Of a stretch of DNA of 64,000 nt, positions 40,606 to 53,499 are shown piece by piece (the stretch's first letter is position 1; every line of letters begins with the position of its first letter). The notes below the pieces were generated by a model that did no database searches, was not told where the DNA came from, and saw nothing but the letters and a program-made list of their open reading frames with translations. The DNA is from Novosphingobium album (ex Liu et al. 2023) (GTDB lineage: Bacteria; Pseudomonadota; Alphaproteobacteria; Sphingomonadales; Sphingomonadaceae), in the NCBI RefSeq assembly GCF_029076845.1, contig NZ_JARESE010000015.1, forward strand, positions 248,001 through 312,000, in the 5' to 3' direction. A program made the position numbers and the translations under genes.

Positions 40606-41372
40606 CCGCGATCCGCTCCGGCCAGGGGAGGGCCCCAGTCCGCGTCTCCCGGAAGCCCGCCTGCGGGAATCCCGCTCCCCCATTTCTCGGCGCGCGATGG
40701 CGCCGGCGCGCATCCGGTCCAGCTTGGCGTTGATCCGGTCGAGCACGTCGCCCGTATCTGGCAGCTCGGCCGCTTTCCAGCGATGCGGGTCGTTACCATC
40801 TTCGAATTGATCCGCGCCCAGGCCGAAATTGCCCCCGATCATCAGTGCGGTTAAGAAAGCCCAGCGAGTTGAAACCCGCGCGAGTCACCAGAAGGGGGGC
40901 TCAGGGGGCACTGCTATGGCAGGTCGCACCCGCCCTTGACCCGACCCCCGAATCCGCCTAAGGGCGCGCTTCCTTCGCGGGTCTTCCCACCGGCTGGCTC
41001 CTGAAGGGCGTTATAGAGCTGAACATTGCCGTTTGTGCGTGCGGGGCCTCAAAGCCCCGGTTTTCGGAGGGTTTCCTCCGGCGTCCGGCGGCAAAGTAAT
41101 CCGGCGGGTTCGTCGGGTGGAGTGTTTTCGGCTCACGATGGGGACGGCGATTCCCGCGCACCTTGCTTCATGGCCCTGCCGCTCCGGCGGGAATGGCCGG
41201 GCAGGGGGCGGGCGGCCGGTTTTCCCGCGTGATCCCGACATCGCTTGCACCCTGTGCTCGCCGGGCTTGTTGACCCGGGGTGCGACGGGTCCGTTCCGTT
41301 CCTTGCTTGCGAAAGGGCTGGCGAGGGGCGCGCGGACCGGATCCATCGCACTCCATAGAAAGAAGAGTCCAG
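40606..41372 (+). other. Long leader and promoter region of rpsL
   Basis: This 767-base gap has no convincing gene. A promoter fits at 40936-40964 (TTGACC, 17 bases, TAAGGG), giving a leader of about 400 bases before rpsL. The leader contains two adjacent hairpins: CGGGGC/GCCCCG (41042-41059) followed by TTTT, and CGGAGG/CCTCCG (41065-41080). The first 240 bases also hold a possible broken minus-strand gene (see findings). Confidence 0.5.
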
Positions 41373-41744
41373 ATGCCGACGATCAACCAGCTGGTCCGCA
41401 AGGGCCGCGAACCGCAGAAGGCCAAGAGCAAGGTCCCTGCGATGGAGCAGAACCCGCAGAAGCGCGGTGTCTGCACCCGCGTCTACACCACGACCCCGAA
41501 GAAGCCGAACTCGGCGCTGCGCAAGGTCGCCAAGGTGCGCCTCACCAACCAGCGCGAGGTCATCACCTATATCCCGGGCGAGGGCCACAACCTGCAGGAG
41601 CACTCGGTGGTGCTAATCCGCGGCGGCCGTGTGCGCGACCTTCCCGGCGTGCGCTATCACGTGCTGCGCGGCGTGCTCGACACCCAGGGCGTCAAGGACC
41701 GCAAGCAGAGCCGCTCGAAGTACGGCGCCAAGCGCCCGAAGTAA
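41373..41744 (+). CDS. rpsL: 30S ribosomal protein S12
   Basis: A 123-aa protein of the decoding centre. It is recognised by [32 protein letters not shown] and [21 protein letters not shown]. The lysines of the KKPNS and of the later loop, where streptomycin-resistance changes occur, are the wild-type residues. It is the first gene of the str operon. AAGAAGAG lies eight to ten bases before the ATG; an in-frame start at 41280 would add 31 non-conserved residues and is rejected. Confidence 0.98.
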   Translation: MPTINQLVRKGREPQKAKSKVPAMEQNPQKRGVCTRVYTTTPKKPNSALRKVAKVRLTNQREVITYIPGEGHNLQEHSVVLIRGGRVRDLPGVRYHVLRGVLDTQGVKDRKQSRSKYGAKRPK

Positions 41745-41767
41745 GTTTGTCCGCCTCACGGCGGTGA

Positions 41768-41847
41768 GCGGCTCGGGCCCTCTCCTCCACCCGGCTACCG
41801 CAGGTATGCTCATGGGTGGCCGGGGTGGGGGAGAGGGCCGGAGCCGC
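41768..41847 (+). promoter_or_regulatory. Long stem-loop between rpsL and rpsG
   Basis: GCGGCTCGGGCCCTCTCC and onward (41768-41795) pairs imperfectly over about 25 bp with GGGGGAGAGGGCCGGAGCCGC (41819-41847 region), with a loop of about 23 bases. It lies in the 151-base rpsL-rpsG gap. In E. coli the same gap is the target of S7 repression; a similar role here is inferred. Confidence 0.6.
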
Positions 41848-41895
41848 CAAGGCGAGGCCGGATGGGCTCGCCGCACTCCGAAGGAGTAGAATGAA

Positions 41896-42366
41896 ATGTC
41901 ACGTCGTCGTCGTCCCGAGAAGCGGGAAATCCTGCCGGATCCGAAGTTCGGTGATCAGGTGCTGTCGAAGTTCATGAACAACCTCATGTATGACGGCAAG
42001 AAGTCCGCCGCCGAAAGCATCGTCTATGGCGCGCTCGACACCATGGAGACCAAGGCCAAGGCCGATCCGGTGCAGCTGTTCCACGATGCGCTGAACAACG
42101 TGAAGCCGCAGATCGAGGTGCGCAGCCGCCGCGTCGGTGGCGCCACCTATCAGGTGCCGGTCGAGGTGCGTCCCGAACGCGCGCAGGCGCTGGCCATCCG
42201 CTGGCTGATCACCGCCGCGCGCAACCGCCCGGAAACGACCATGTCGGCGCGCCTTTCGGGCGAACTGCTCGATGCGGCCAACAACCGGGGCAACGCGGTG
42301 AAGAAGCGCGAGGACACGCACCGCATGGCCGACGCGAACCGCGCCTTCTCGCACTATCGCTGGTAA
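41896..42366 (+). CDS. rpsG: 30S ribosomal protein S7
   Basis: A 156-aa 16S rRNA-binding protein that nucleates the 30S head. [19 protein letters not shown] at the start and [20 protein letters not shown] in the middle are diagnostic, as is the [14 protein letters not shown] end. Length is usual for bacteria. The start follows GAAGGAG by seven bases (the GTAGAATGAA stretch). Confidence 0.98.
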   Translation: MSRRRRPEKREILPDPKFGDQVLSKFMNNLMYDGKKSAAESIVYGALDTMETKAKADPVQLFHDALNNVKPQIEVRSRRVGGATYQVPVEVRPERAQALAIRWLITAARNRPETTMSARLSGELLDAANNRGNAVKKREDTHRMADANRAFSHYRW

Positions 42367-42480
42367 TTTGCCGCCGGGGTGACGGCTGGCTGTCATCCGG
42401 GCGACATACTTTCAATCAATGGGGCGGGGGCCTATCTTAAGGCCAGGCCTCCCGCTCCATTCACCCCAAGGAAAGACCCC

Positions 42481-44553
<2,073 letters not shown>

Positions 44554-44645
44554 TCGGCGCAATCAGTCTAGGGGCGGCGCCTGATTCAGCGGGTGCCGCC
44601 TGAATTCCCGCAGATTCAATTTCAAACGAAAAGAAGGTTTGTAAG

Positions 44646-45836
<1,191 letters not shown>

Positions 45837-45902
45837 TATAGGCCGCGCTCCGCAGGGGCGGCCCGAGATTCGGGCACGCTCCGGCGGGCAGGTTTTCGAA
45901 GC

Positions 45903-45957
45903 GATCGCACCGCTCTTTCACGAAAGCGGGAAAGAGGCGGGGCGATCAGCTTTTTTT
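45903..45957 (+). terminator. Terminator or attenuator between tuf and rpsJ
   Basis: GATCGC-A-CCGC-TCTTTC (45903-45919) pairs with GAAAGA-G-GCGG-G-GCGATC (45931-45947) in a long stem, followed by AGC and TTTTTTT (45951-45957). It ends the str transcript. Only 30 bases separate it from rpsJ. An alternative pairing of CCGCTCTT with AAGCGG would break the terminator stem. Confidence 0.85.
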
Positions 45958-45987
45958 ATGAACGCTCTTTCTCATCGGTAGTTGGAC

Positions 45988-46299
45988 ATGGAAGCTCAGA
46001 ATATTCGCATTCGCCTGAAGGCGTTTGACCACCGCGTGCTCGATCAGGCCACTGGCGAGATCGCGGACACCGCCCGCCGGACCGGCGCGCTCATTCGGGG
46101 CCCCATTCCGCTGCCGACCCAGATCGAGAAGTTCACCGTGAACCGCGGGCCGCACATCGACAAGAAGTCGCGTGAGCAGTTCGAGGTGCGCACCTACAAG
46201 CGGCTGCTGGATATCGTGCAGCCCAACGCCACCACTGTCGACGCGCTGATGAAGCTCGATCTGGCGGCCGGCGTGAACGTCGAGATCAAGCTGGCCTGA
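45988..46299 (+). CDS. rpsJ: 30S ribosomal protein S10
   Basis: A 103-aa protein of the 30S head, also NusE in transcription antitermination. It is recognised by [31 protein letters not shown] and [24 protein letters not shown] 45988 gives the standard N terminus [10 protein letters not shown]; a TTG six bases earlier is possible. It stands just after the tuf terminator, with no visible room for its own promoter. Confidence 0.98.
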   Translation: MEAQNIRIRLKAFDHRVLDQATGEIADTARRTGALIRGPIPLPTQIEKFTVNRGPHIDKKSREQFEVRTYKRLLDIVQPNATTVDALMKLDLAAGVNVEIKLA

Positions 46300-46375
46300 G
46301 GCCGGGCTCGACCAGAGTTTCGATCCTTCGGGGTCAACCATCCTTTCCGGCCCGAAGCAATTCGGCACCCGGTTT

Positions 46376-46527
46376 CGCGAGCCCAGGCTCGCGCGGACAT
46401 AAGGGATACCGCCGGAGATGTTCTCCGGGCTGCGTCCCCCGTCTCGCTTCCTTCGGGAAGCACTCAGCCCGGACGGGGCGATGCATCACAACTCGGGCTG
46501 GCAAGCCCCCGGAATGGGTCCGGGGGC
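46376..46527 (+). promoter_or_regulatory. Structured leader between rpsJ and rplC
   Basis: The 249-base rpsJ-rplC gap contains three stems: CGCGAGCC/GGCTCGCG at 46376-46393; TCCGGGCTG/CAGCCCGGA at 46424-46473, enclosing GCTTC-CTTCGG-GAAGC (a stable UUCG tetraloop); and GCCCCCGGA/TCCGGGGGC at 46505-46527, next to the rplC ribosome binding site. A ribosomal protein autoregulatory element is the likely role. Confidence 0.55.
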
Positions 46528-46548
46528 CTCTGTTGAGGAGTTTTGATC

Positions 46549-47319
46549 ATGCGCACTGGCGTGATCGCCAAAAAGGTGGGGATGACCCGCCTTTTCCAGG
46601 AGGACGGCCGGCACGTGCCCGTTACCGTCCTGGCGCTGGAAGATTGCCAGGTGGTTTCGGTTCGCACCGCTGATCGTGACGGTTACGTCGCGGTCCAGCT
46701 CGGCGCGGGCGAGGCCAAGCAGAAGAATGTCGCCAAGCCGCAGCGTGAGCATTTCGCCAAGGCGGAAGTGCCGCTGAAGATGCGCGTTGCCGAGTTCCGC
46801 GTCGCCGACGACGCGCTGCTCGATGTCGGCGCGACGATCGCCGCTTCGCACTTCGTTCCCGGCCAGCTGGTCGACGTCGCCGGCCACACGCAGGGCAAGG
46901 GCTTTGCCGGCGCCATGAAGCGCTGGGGCTTCGGCGGTCTGCGCGCGACGCACGGCGTCTCGCTCTCGCACCGCTCGCACGGTTCGACCGGCAACCGCCA
47001 GGATCCGGGCAAGGTCTTCAAGAACAAGAAGATGGCCGGCCACATGGGTGATCGCCAGCGCACGCAGCAGAACCTCGAAGTGGTTCGCGTCGATGACGAG
47101 CGCGGCCTGATCTTCGTCAAGGGCTCGGTCCCGGGCGCGAAGAACTCGTGGCTCACCGTGTCGGACGCCGTGAAGGTCAACCGTCACGCCGAAGCGCCTT
47201 ACCCCGCCGGCCTGAAGCAGGCCGCCAACAGCAACGAAGCGCCGGAATCGAATGGCGCCGCCGAAACGCCCGCGGAAGATACCGCGGCGGTCGAGGCGAC
47301 CGAAGGCCAGGAGGGCTAA
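46549..47319 (+). CDS. rplC: 50S ribosomal protein L3, with acidic C-terminal extension
   Basis: A 256-aa 23S rRNA-binding protein. Its core is standard ([59 protein letters not shown] with the methylated-Gln region). About 45 residues beyond the usual end form an acidic Ala/Glu-rich tail ([18 protein letters not shown] onward). GAGGAG eight bases before ATG 46549 is a strong ribosome binding site. First gene after the structured leader. Confidence 0.98.
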   Translation: MRTGVIAKKVGMTRLFQEDGRHVPVTVLALEDCQVVSVRTADRDGYVAVQLGAGEAKQKNVAKPQREHFAKAEVPLKMRVAEFRVADDALLDVGATIAASHFVPGQLVDVAGHTQGKGFAGAMKRWGFGGLRATHGVSLSHRSHGSTGNRQDPGKVFKNKKMAGHMGDRQRTQQNLEVVRVDDERGLIFVKGSVPGAKNSWLTVSDAVKVNRHAEAPYPAGLKQAANSNEAPESNGAAETPAEDTAAVEATEGQEG

Positions 47320-47322
47320 GTC

Positions 47323-47964
47323 GTGAAGGTCAAGGTCCTCAATCTGGATGGTTCGGCCGCCAAGGGCGACATCGAGCTGTCGGATGACGTGTTCGGCATC
47401 GAGCCGCGCGCGGATATCCTGCACCGTGTCGTAACCTGGCAGCTCGAAAACCGTCGCGGCATTGCCCGCGCCACGCGCGAGCGTTCGGATGTCGCCCGCA
47501 CCGGCAAGAAGTTCGGTCGCCAGAAGGGCGGCGGTACGGCTCGCCACGGCGACCGCGCGGCCCCCGTGTTCATCGGCGGCGGCAAGGCCCACGGCGCGCG
47601 TCGCCGTGAGTTCAACGTCTCGCTCAACAAGAAGGTTCGCGCGCTCGGCCTCAGGATGGCGCTTTCGGCCAAGGCCCAGAGCGGCCTGGTGGTCGTCGAC
47701 AGCCTTGACGTCGCCGACGCCAAGACCAAGGCGCTGGCCGGCCAGTTGGCCCAGGCCGGCTTTGGCCGCAAGATCCTGGTGATCGATGGCGAGCAGGTGA
47801 ACGAAGGTTTCGCGCGCGCCGCGGGCAACCTTGCCGGCGTGAACGTGCTGCCGGCCGTGGGCGCCAACGTCTACGACATCCTCAAGCATGATACGCTGGT
47901 GCTGACGCGCGCCGCGGTCGAGAAACTGGAGGCGCGTTTCGCCCTCCCGGGAGGGGCTGACTAA
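47323..47964 (+). CDS. rplD: 50S ribosomal protein L4
   Basis: A 213-aa protein of the exit tunnel and, in other bacteria, a repressor of the S10 operon. [37 protein letters not shown] is the conserved basic extended loop that lines the tunnel; [15 protein letters not shown] and LEKLEARF are also typical. It starts at GTG three bases after the rplC stop, inside a GAGG-rich context. Confidence 0.98.
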   Translation: MKVKVLNLDGSAAKGDIELSDDVFGIEPRADILHRVVTWQLENRRGIARATRERSDVARTGKKFGRQKGGGTARHGDRAAPVFIGGGKAHGARRREFNVSLNKKVRALGLRMALSAKAQSGLVVVDSLDVADAKTKALAGQLAQAGFGRKILVIDGEQVNEGFARAAGNLAGVNVLPAVGANVYDILKHDTLVLTRAAVEKLEARFALPGGAD

Positions 47965-48278
47965 TGGCTAAGACCAAGGAAGTGGATATCCGTCACTACG
48001 ACGTGATCCTCTCGCCCCACATCACCGAGAAGGCCACGCTGCTCTCCGAGCATAACGCGGTTGTCTTCAAGGTGGCGGACAGCGCGACCAAGCCGGAAAT
48101 CAAGGCTGCGGTCGAGGCGCTGTTCGACGTCAAGGTCACTGGCGTCAACACGCTGGTCACCAAGGGCAAGACCAAGCGCTGGCGCGGTAGGGAATACCGT
48201 CGCAGCGACGTGAAGAAGGCGATTGTCACGCTGGCCGAGGGCCAGTCGATCGACATCACCGAAGGCGTACGGGGCTGA
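47964..48278 (+). CDS. rplW: 50S ribosomal protein L23
   Basis: A 104-aa protein at the tunnel exit, docking site for SRP and trigger factor. [61 protein letters not shown] is the family core. The ATG overlaps the last base of the rplD stop (TAATG). Confidence 0.98.
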   Translation: MAKTKEVDIRHYDVILSPHITEKATLLSEHNAVVFKVADSATKPEIKAAVEALFDVKVTGVNTLVTKGKTKRWRGREYRRSDVKKAIVTLAEGQSIDITEGVRG

Positions 48279-48282
48279 TCCG

Positions 48283-49119
48283 ATGGCACTGAAGCATTAC
48301 AATCCGACCAGCCCCTCCCGGCGTGGCCTGATCCTGGTCGACAAGACGTCGCTGTGGAAGGGCAAGCCGGTCAAGGCGCTGACCGAAGGCAAGCACAAGA
48401 CGGGCGGCCGCAACAACAAGGGCCATGTCACCTCGCGCGGCATCGCCGGCGGCCACAAGCAGAAGTACCGCTTCATCGACTTCAAGCGTCGCAAGTGGGA
48501 TTCGCCGGCCATTGTCGAGCGGCTTGAGTATGACCCGAACCGCACCGCGTTCATCGCGCTGATCAAGTACGCGGACGGCGAAGTCGCCTACATCCTCGCG
48601 CCGCAGCGGCTCGCCGTGGGCGACACCGTCGTCGCGGGCGAGAAGACCGACGTGAAGCCGGGCAACGCGATGCTGCTGTCGCAGATGCCGGTCGGCACGA
48701 TCTGCCACAACGTCGAGATGAAGCCGGGCAAGGGCGGCCAGATCGCCCGCTCGGCCGGCACTTACGTGCAAGTCGTCGGCCGCGACCGGGGCATGGTCAT
48801 CGTTCGCCTGAATTCGGGCGAGCAGCGCTACCTGCGCGGCGATTGCATGGGCACCGTCGGCGCCGTATCGAACCCGGACAACGCGAACCAGAATCTCGCG
48901 AAGGCCGGCCGCAAGCGCTGGATGGGCCGTCGCCCGCTGACTCGCGGCGTCGCCAAGAACCCGGTCGACCACCCGCACGGCGGTGGTGAAGGCCGCACCT
49001 CGGGCGGCCGTCATCCGGTCACTCCGTGGGGCAAGCCGACCAAGGGCGCCCGCACTCGTCACAACAAGCAGACGGACAAGATGATCATCCGTTCGCGCCA
49101 CGCGAAGAAGAAGAGGTAA
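48283..49119 (+). CDS. rplB: 50S ribosomal protein L2
   Basis: A 278-aa peptidyl-transferase-centre protein. [37 protein letters not shown] and the C-terminal [28 protein letters not shown] carry the essential His of the PTC-proximal loop. The gene starts three bases after the rplW stop; the in-frame upstream start at 48223 is a shadow of rplW. Confidence 0.98.
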   Translation: MALKHYNPTSPSRRGLILVDKTSLWKGKPVKALTEGKHKTGGRNNKGHVTSRGIAGGHKQKYRFIDFKRRKWDSPAIVERLEYDPNRTAFIALIKYADGEVAYILAPQRLAVGDTVVAGEKTDVKPGNAMLLSQMPVGTICHNVEMKPGKGGQIARSAGTYVQVVGRDRGMVIVRLNSGEQRYLRGDCMGTVGAVSNPDNANQNLAKAGRKRWMGRRPLTRGVAKNPVDHPHGGGEGRTSGGRHPVTPWGKPTKGARTRHNKQTDKMIIRSRHAKKKR

Positions 49120-49125
49120 GACACG

Positions 49126-49404
49126 ATGGCACGTTCCGTCTGGAAAGGCCCCTTCGTCGACCTGTACCTGCTGAAGAAGGCGGAAGCCGCGCAGGATGCG
49201 GGCAGCCGCGCCGGTCCGGTCAAGACCTGGTCGCGTCGTTCGACGATCCTGCCGCAGTTCGTCGGCCTGACGTTCAGCGTCTACAACGGCCACAAGTTCA
49301 TCCCGGTCTCGGTCAACGAGGACATGGTCGGTCACAAGCTCGGCGAGTTCGCGCCCACGCGCACCTTCCCCGGTCACGCCGCCGACAAGAAGGGCAAGCG
49401 CTAA
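49126..49404 (+). CDS. rpsS: 30S ribosomal protein S19
   Basis: A 92-aa protein of the 30S head. [51 protein letters not shown] and [13 protein letters not shown] are diagnostic. Standard operon position after rplB. Confidence 0.98.
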   Translation: MARSVWKGPFVDLYLLKKAEAAQDAGSRAGPVKTWSRRSTILPQFVGLTFSVYNGHKFIPVSVNEDMVGHKLGEFAPTRTFPGHAADKKGKR

Positions 49405-49781
49405 TGAGCAAGCAGGCAGCACCCCGTCGCGTCGGTGACAAGGAAGCGCTGGCGGTCGGCACCACGATTCGTGGTTCGGCGCAGAAGCTCAACCTGGTCG
49501 CCGGCCTGATCCGCGGCAAGAAGGCGGAGGAAGCGATGAACATCCTCGCCTTCTCGAAGCGGGCGATGGCGCAGGACGCGCGCAAGGTTCTCGCGTCGGC
49601 GATCGCCAACGCGGAAAACAACCACAACCTCGACGTCGACGCGCTCGTCGTCGCCGAGGCCAGCGTGGGCAAGTCCATCACCATGAAGCGCTGGCACGCG
49701 CGCGGTCGCGGCAAGTCGACCCGCATCCTGAAGCCGTTCAGCCGGCTGCGCATCGTGGTCCGCGAAGTCGAGGAGGCCTGA
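49404..49781 (+). CDS. rplV: 50S ribosomal protein L22
   Basis: A 125-aa protein whose beta-hairpin lines the exit tunnel. [26 protein letters not shown] and the hairpin [25 protein letters not shown] are diagnostic. The ATG overlaps the rpsS stop by one base (TAATG). Confidence 0.98.
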   Translation: MSKQAAPRRVGDKEALAVGTTIRGSAQKLNLVAGLIRGKKAEEAMNILAFSKRAMAQDARKVLASAIANAENNHNLDVDALVVAEASVGKSITMKRWHARGRGKSTRILKPFSRLRIVVREVEEA

Positions 49782-49784
49782 GCC

Positions 49785-50480
49785 ATGGGTCAGAAGAGCA
49801 ATCCGATCGGTCTGCGTCTCCAGATCAACCGCACCTGGGACAGCCGCTGGTTCGCGGAAGGCCGCGATTACCGCAAGCTGCTTGAGGAAGACCTCAAGAT
49901 CCGCAAGTTCATCATCGAGACCTTGCCGCAGGCGGCGATCTCGAAAGTGGTGATCGAGCGGCCGGCCAAGCTGTGCCGCGTGTCGATCTATGCCGCCCGT
50001 CCGGGCGTCATCATCGGCAAGAAGGGCGCTGACATCGAGAAGCTGCGCAAGCAGCTTTCGAAGATGACCGGCAGCGAAGTGAAGCTGAACATCGTCGAGA
50101 TCCGCAAGCCGGAGATCGACGCCAAGCTCGTCGCGCAGGGCGTCGCCGACCAGCTCGTTCGCCGCGTGGCGTTCCGCCGGGCGATGAAGCGCGCGGTGCA
50201 GTCGGCGCTGCGTCTGGGTGCCGAAGGCATCAAGATCACGTGCGGCGGCCGTCTTGGCGGTGCCGAGATCGCGCGTGTCGAGTGGTATCGCGAAGGTCGC
50301 GTGCCGCTGCACACGCTGCGTGCGAACATCGATTATGCCGAAGCCGAGGCGCTGACCGCCTATGGGATCATCGGCATCAAGGTCTGGATCTTCAAGGGCG
50401 AGATCCTGGGCCACGACCCGATGGCGCAGGACCGGCTGATGATGGAGGCCCAGACCTCCGGCGTCCGTCCGGCGCGCTGA
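49785..50480 (+). CDS. rpsC: 30S ribosomal protein S3
   Basis: A 231-aa protein at the mRNA entry site with helicase function. [19 protein letters not shown] opens the chain, the KH domain is around [20 protein letters not shown], and the C-terminal domain carries [35 protein letters not shown]. Spacing to rplV is three bases. Confidence 0.98.
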   Translation: MGQKSNPIGLRLQINRTWDSRWFAEGRDYRKLLEEDLKIRKFIIETLPQAAISKVVIERPAKLCRVSIYAARPGVIIGKKGADIEKLRKQLSKMTGSEVKLNIVEIRKPEIDAKLVAQGVADQLVRRVAFRRAMKRAVQSALRLGAEGIKITCGGRLGGAEIARVEWYREGRVPLHTLRANIDYAEAEALTAYGIIGIKVWIFKGEILGHDPMAQDRLMMEAQTSGVRPAR

Positions 50481-50502
50481 GGCTTAGGATAGAGTAAGCA
50501 CC

Positions 50503-50937
50503 ATGTTGCAACCGAAGAAGCACAAGTTCCGCAAGGCCTTCAAGGGCCGGATCAAGGGTGACGCCAAGGGCGGTACCGACCTGAATTTCGGGTCGTACGG
50601 TCTCAAGGCGCTCGAGCCGGAGCGGATCACCGCCCGCCAGATCGAAGCCGCGCGCCGTGCGATCACGCGTCACATCAAGCGCCAGGGGCGCTTGTGGATC
50701 CGCGTGTTCCCCGACGTGCCGGTGTCGAAGAAGCCCGCCGAAGTCCGCCAGGGCAAGGGCAAGGGCGCGGTCGAATACTGGGCTGCCCGCGTGAAGCCGG
50801 GCCGCATCCTGTTCGAACTGGATGGCGTTGCCGGCCCGCTCGCGGCCGAGGCGTTCAGCCGCGCGGCGATGAAGCTGCCGATCAAGACCAAGGTTGTCGC
50901 CCGCCTCGGCGACACCTCGCATCTGGGAGGCGAATGA
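50503..50937 (+). CDS. rplP: 50S ribosomal protein L16
   Basis: A 144-aa protein near the A-site tRNA elbow. [23 protein letters not shown] at the start, [41 protein letters not shown] and [13 protein letters not shown] are diagnostic. Starts 22 bases after rpsC. Confidence 0.98.
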   Translation: MLQPKKHKFRKAFKGRIKGDAKGGTDLNFGSYGLKALEPERITARQIEAARRAITRHIKRQGRLWIRVFPDVPVSKKPAEVRQGKGKGAVEYWAARVKPGRILFELDGVAGPLAAEAFSRAAMKLPIKTKVVARLGDTSHLGGE

Positions 50938-51143
50938 TGGCCAGCAAGACCGAAGACCTGCGCGCCAAGACGGACGACCAGCTCACCGCTGATCTGGCCG
51001 ATCTCAAGCGCGAGCAGTTCAACCTGCGCTTCCAGGCTGCGACCAACCAGCTTGAACGCCCGGCCCGGATCAAGGAAGTCCGTCGCGACATCGCCCGCAT
51101 CAAGACGCTCCAGACCGAGCGTGCGGCCGTGACGTCGAAGTAA
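50937..51143 (+). CDS. rpmC: 50S ribosomal protein L29
   Basis: A 68-aa protein at the tunnel exit. [29 protein letters not shown] and [18 protein letters not shown] are diagnostic. Two adjacent ATG codons exist at 50934 and 50937; the second is six bases from GGGAGG and is preferred. It overlaps the rplP stop. Confidence 0.97.
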   Translation: MASKTEDLRAKTDDQLTADLADLKREQFNLRFQAATNQLERPARIKEVRRDIARIKTLQTERAAVTSK

Positions 51144-51154
51144 GGAGACACACG

Positions 51155-51424
51155 ATGCCCAAGCGTATCCTGATCGGGACCGTGGTTTCCGACAAGACCG
51201 ACAAGACCGTGACCGTGCTGGTCGAGCGCAAGGTGAAGCACCCGCTGTACGGGAAGATCATCCGCCGTTCGAAGAAGTATCACGCCCACGACGAGGACAA
51301 TGCTTTCCGCACTGGCGAGCGCGTCCGCATCGAGGAGACCAAGCCGATTTCCAAGACCAAGTCGTGGAAGGTGCTCGATCGCCTCCAGGCCGGCAAGGTT
51401 GCGGCGGTCGAAGCGGACGTCTGA
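51155..51424 (+). CDS. rpsQ: 30S ribosomal protein S17
   Basis: An 89-aa primary 16S rRNA-binding protein. [46 protein letters not shown] is the family core, and the length is usual. AAGGAGA before the ATG. Confidence 0.98.
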   Translation: MPKRILIGTVVSDKTDKTVTVLVERKVKHPLYGKIIRRSKKYHAHDEDNAFRTGERVRIEETKPISKTKSWKVLDRLQAGKVAAVEADV

Positions 51425-51493
51425 GCTGGCGTCAGGGAATTTTTGGAACTGCCGGACTGGTTCCGGCAAGCCAGGTAAGAAGGAACCGGATCT

Positions 51494-51862
51494 ATGATCC
51501 AGATGCAATCCAACCTCGACGTCGCGGACAACAGCGGCGCCAAGCGCGTCCAGTGCATCAAGGTGCTGGGCGGGTCGAAGCGTCGTACCGCCGGCGTGGG
51601 CGACATCATCGTGGTGTCGGTCAAGGAGGCGCAGCCCCGCGCTCGCGTCAAGAAGGGCGACGTGCACCGCGCGGTGATCGTGCGGACCCGCAAGGACGTG
51701 CGCCGTGCCGATGGCAGCGTGATTCGTTTCGACACGAACGCCGCCGTGCTGATCAACAAGAACGAGGAGCCGATCGGCACTCGTATCTTCGGCCCCGTGG
51801 TGCGCGAACTGCGCGGCAAGGGCTTCATGAAGATCATCTCGCTCGCTCCGGAGGTGCTGTGA
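51494..51862 (+). CDS. rplN: 50S ribosomal protein L14
   Basis: A 122-aa protein of the subunit interface. [19 protein letters not shown] is the invariant start, followed by [21 protein letters not shown] and [13 protein letters not shown]. It follows rpsQ after 69 bases; the ribosome binding site is GAAGGA. Confidence 0.98.
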   Translation: MIQMQSNLDVADNSGAKRVQCIKVLGGSKRRTAGVGDIIVVSVKEAQPRARVKKGDVHRAVIVRTRKDVRRADGSVIRFDTNAAVLINKNEEPIGTRIFGPVVRELRGKGFMKIISLAPEVL

Positions 51863-52182
51863 TGGCTGCCGCGAAGATCAAGAAGGGTGACAGTGTCGTC
51901 GTCCGTTCGGGCAAGGACAAGGGCCGCACCGGCACTGTCCTCCAGGTCATGCCGAAGGAAGGCAAGGTCCTGGTCGAGGGCGTGAACGTGGCGACCCGTC
52001 ACCGCAAGCCGACGCAGACGAATCCGAACGGCGGCATTGACCGCGTGCCGGCGCCGATGGCGATCAGCAAGGTGGGCCTGGCCGATCCCAAGGACGGCAA
52101 GCCCACTCGGGTTCGCTTCGAAACCAAGGACGGCAAGAAGGTCCGCGTGGCCGTGAAGTCCGGGGAGACCATCGATGGCTGA
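51862..52182 (+). CDS. rplX: 50S ribosomal protein L24
   Basis: A 106-aa assembly-initiator protein. [38 protein letters not shown] is the KOW motif, followed by [20 protein letters not shown]. The ATG overlaps the rplN stop by one base. Confidence 0.98.
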   Translation: MAAAKIKKGDSVVVRSGKDKGRTGTVLQVMPKEGKVLVEGVNVATRHRKPTQTNPNGGIDRVPAPMAISKVGLADPKDGKPTRVRFETKDGKKVRVAVKSGETIDG

Positions 52183-52756
52183 CAAGTATACCCCTCGTAT
52201 GCGGCAGCGCTACGACGACACCGTCGTCAAGGCGATGACCGAGAAGTTCGGCTACAAGAACGTCATGGAAGTGCCGCGGATCGAGAAGATCACGCTCAAC
52301 ATGGGCGTTGGCGAAGCGAGCCAGGACAAGAAGAAGGTCCAGACCGCCGCCGAGGAAATGGAACTGATCGCGGGCCAGAAGCCGGTGATCACCAAGGCCC
52401 GCAAGTCGATCGCGCAGTTCAAGCTGCGCGAAGGCATGCCGATCGGCTGCAAGGTGACGCTGCGCCGCGAGCGCATGTACGAATTCCTCGATCGCCTGAT
52501 CACCATCGCGATGCCCCGCATCCGTGACTTCCGCGGCCTGAACCCGAAGTCGTTCGACGGCCGCGGCAACTATGCGATGGGCCTGAAGGAGCAGATCATC
52601 TTCCCGGAGATCAGCTACGACAGGATCGAGAAGGTGCGTGGCATGGACATCATCGTCACCACCACCGCGAAGACCGACGACGAAGCGCGCGAACTGCTGC
52701 GCCTGTTCGGTTTCCCGTTCCCTGCCGAGGTGCAGGAACAGAAGGAGGCGGCGTGA
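52175..52756 (+). CDS. rplE: 50S ribosomal protein L5
   Basis: A 193-aa 5S rRNA-binding protein. [60 protein letters not shown] and FSYDRI-like [16 protein letters not shown] are diagnostic. It overlaps rplX by eight bases. Confidence 0.98.
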   Translation: MADKYTPRMRQRYDDTVVKAMTEKFGYKNVMEVPRIEKITLNMGVGEASQDKKKVQTAAEEMELIAGQKPVITKARKSIAQFKLREGMPIGCKVTLRRERMYEFLDRLITIAMPRIRDFRGLNPKSFDGRGNYAMGLKEQIIFPEISYDRIEKVRGMDIIVTTTAKTDDEARELLRLFGFPFPAEVQEQKEAA

Positions 52757-52785
52757 GCCGCCGCTGAAGAAGAGAGCTTAAGTCC

Positions 52786-53091
52786 ATGGCGAAACTGAGT
52801 TCCATCAACAAGAACGAGCGTCGCAAGAAGCTCGTGAAGAAGTATGCCGGCAAGTACGCGCGCCTGAAGGCCGTGGCCGATGACGAATCGCTCGAGGAAA
52901 CCGAGCGCCTCATCGCCCGCCTCAAGCTGGCCGAGATCCCGCGCAACGGTAACCCGACCCGGGTCCGCAACCGTTGCGCCACGACCGGCCGTCCGCGCGG
53001 TTACTACCGCAAGTTCGGCCTGTGCCGCATCGAGCTGCGCGATCTTGCCAACAAGGGCATGATCCCCGGCGTCACCAAGTCGAGCTGGTAA
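52786..53091 (+). CDS. rpsN: 30S ribosomal protein S14
   Basis: A 101-aa zinc-independent S14: the CxxC-x-CxxC pair of the short zinc type is absent. [25 protein letters not shown] and [26 protein letters not shown] are diagnostic of the long form. Confidence 0.98.
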   Translation: MAKLSSINKNERRKKLVKKYAGKYARLKAVADDESLEETERLIARLKLAEIPRNGNPTRVRNRCATTGRPRGYYRKFGLCRIELRDLANKGMIPGVTKSSW

Positions 53092-53103
53092 GGGACACGC
53101 AAG

Positions 53104-53499
53104 ATGGCGATGACCGATCCCCTGGGTGACATGCTCACCCGTATCCGCAACGGCCAGCAGGCGAAGAAGGATTCCGTCCTTTCGCCCGCGTCCAAGCTTC
53201 GCGCCCGCGTGCTCGAGGTGCTCCAGCGTGAAGGCTACATCCGTGGCTACACCGAGGATGCCACCGGCAAGCACCCGCAGTTGCGGATCGAACTGAAGTA
53301 TTTCGAAGGCGAGCCGGCGATCAAGCACGTCGCTCGCGTCTCCAAGCCGGGCCGCCGCGTCTATTCGGGTTCGAAGGAACTGCCGATCGTGCGCAACGGC
53401 CTTGGCATCACCATCGTCTCGACGCCCAAGGGCGTGCTCTCGGATGCCGAGGCACGCACCCAGAACGTCGGCGGCGAAGTGCTGGCGGAGGTGTTCTGA
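53104..53499 (+). CDS. rpsH: 30S ribosomal protein S8
   Basis: A 131-aa protein that also regulates spc operons in other bacteria. [40 protein letters not shown] and [20 protein letters not shown] are diagnostic. Starts 12 bases after rpsN. Confidence 0.98.
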   Translation: MAMTDPLGDMLTRIRNGQQAKKDSVLSPASKLRARVLEVLQREGYIRGYTEDATGKHPQLRIELKYFEGEPAIKHVARVSKPGRRVYSGSKELPIVRNGLGITIVSTPKGVLSDAEARTQNVGGEVLAEVF

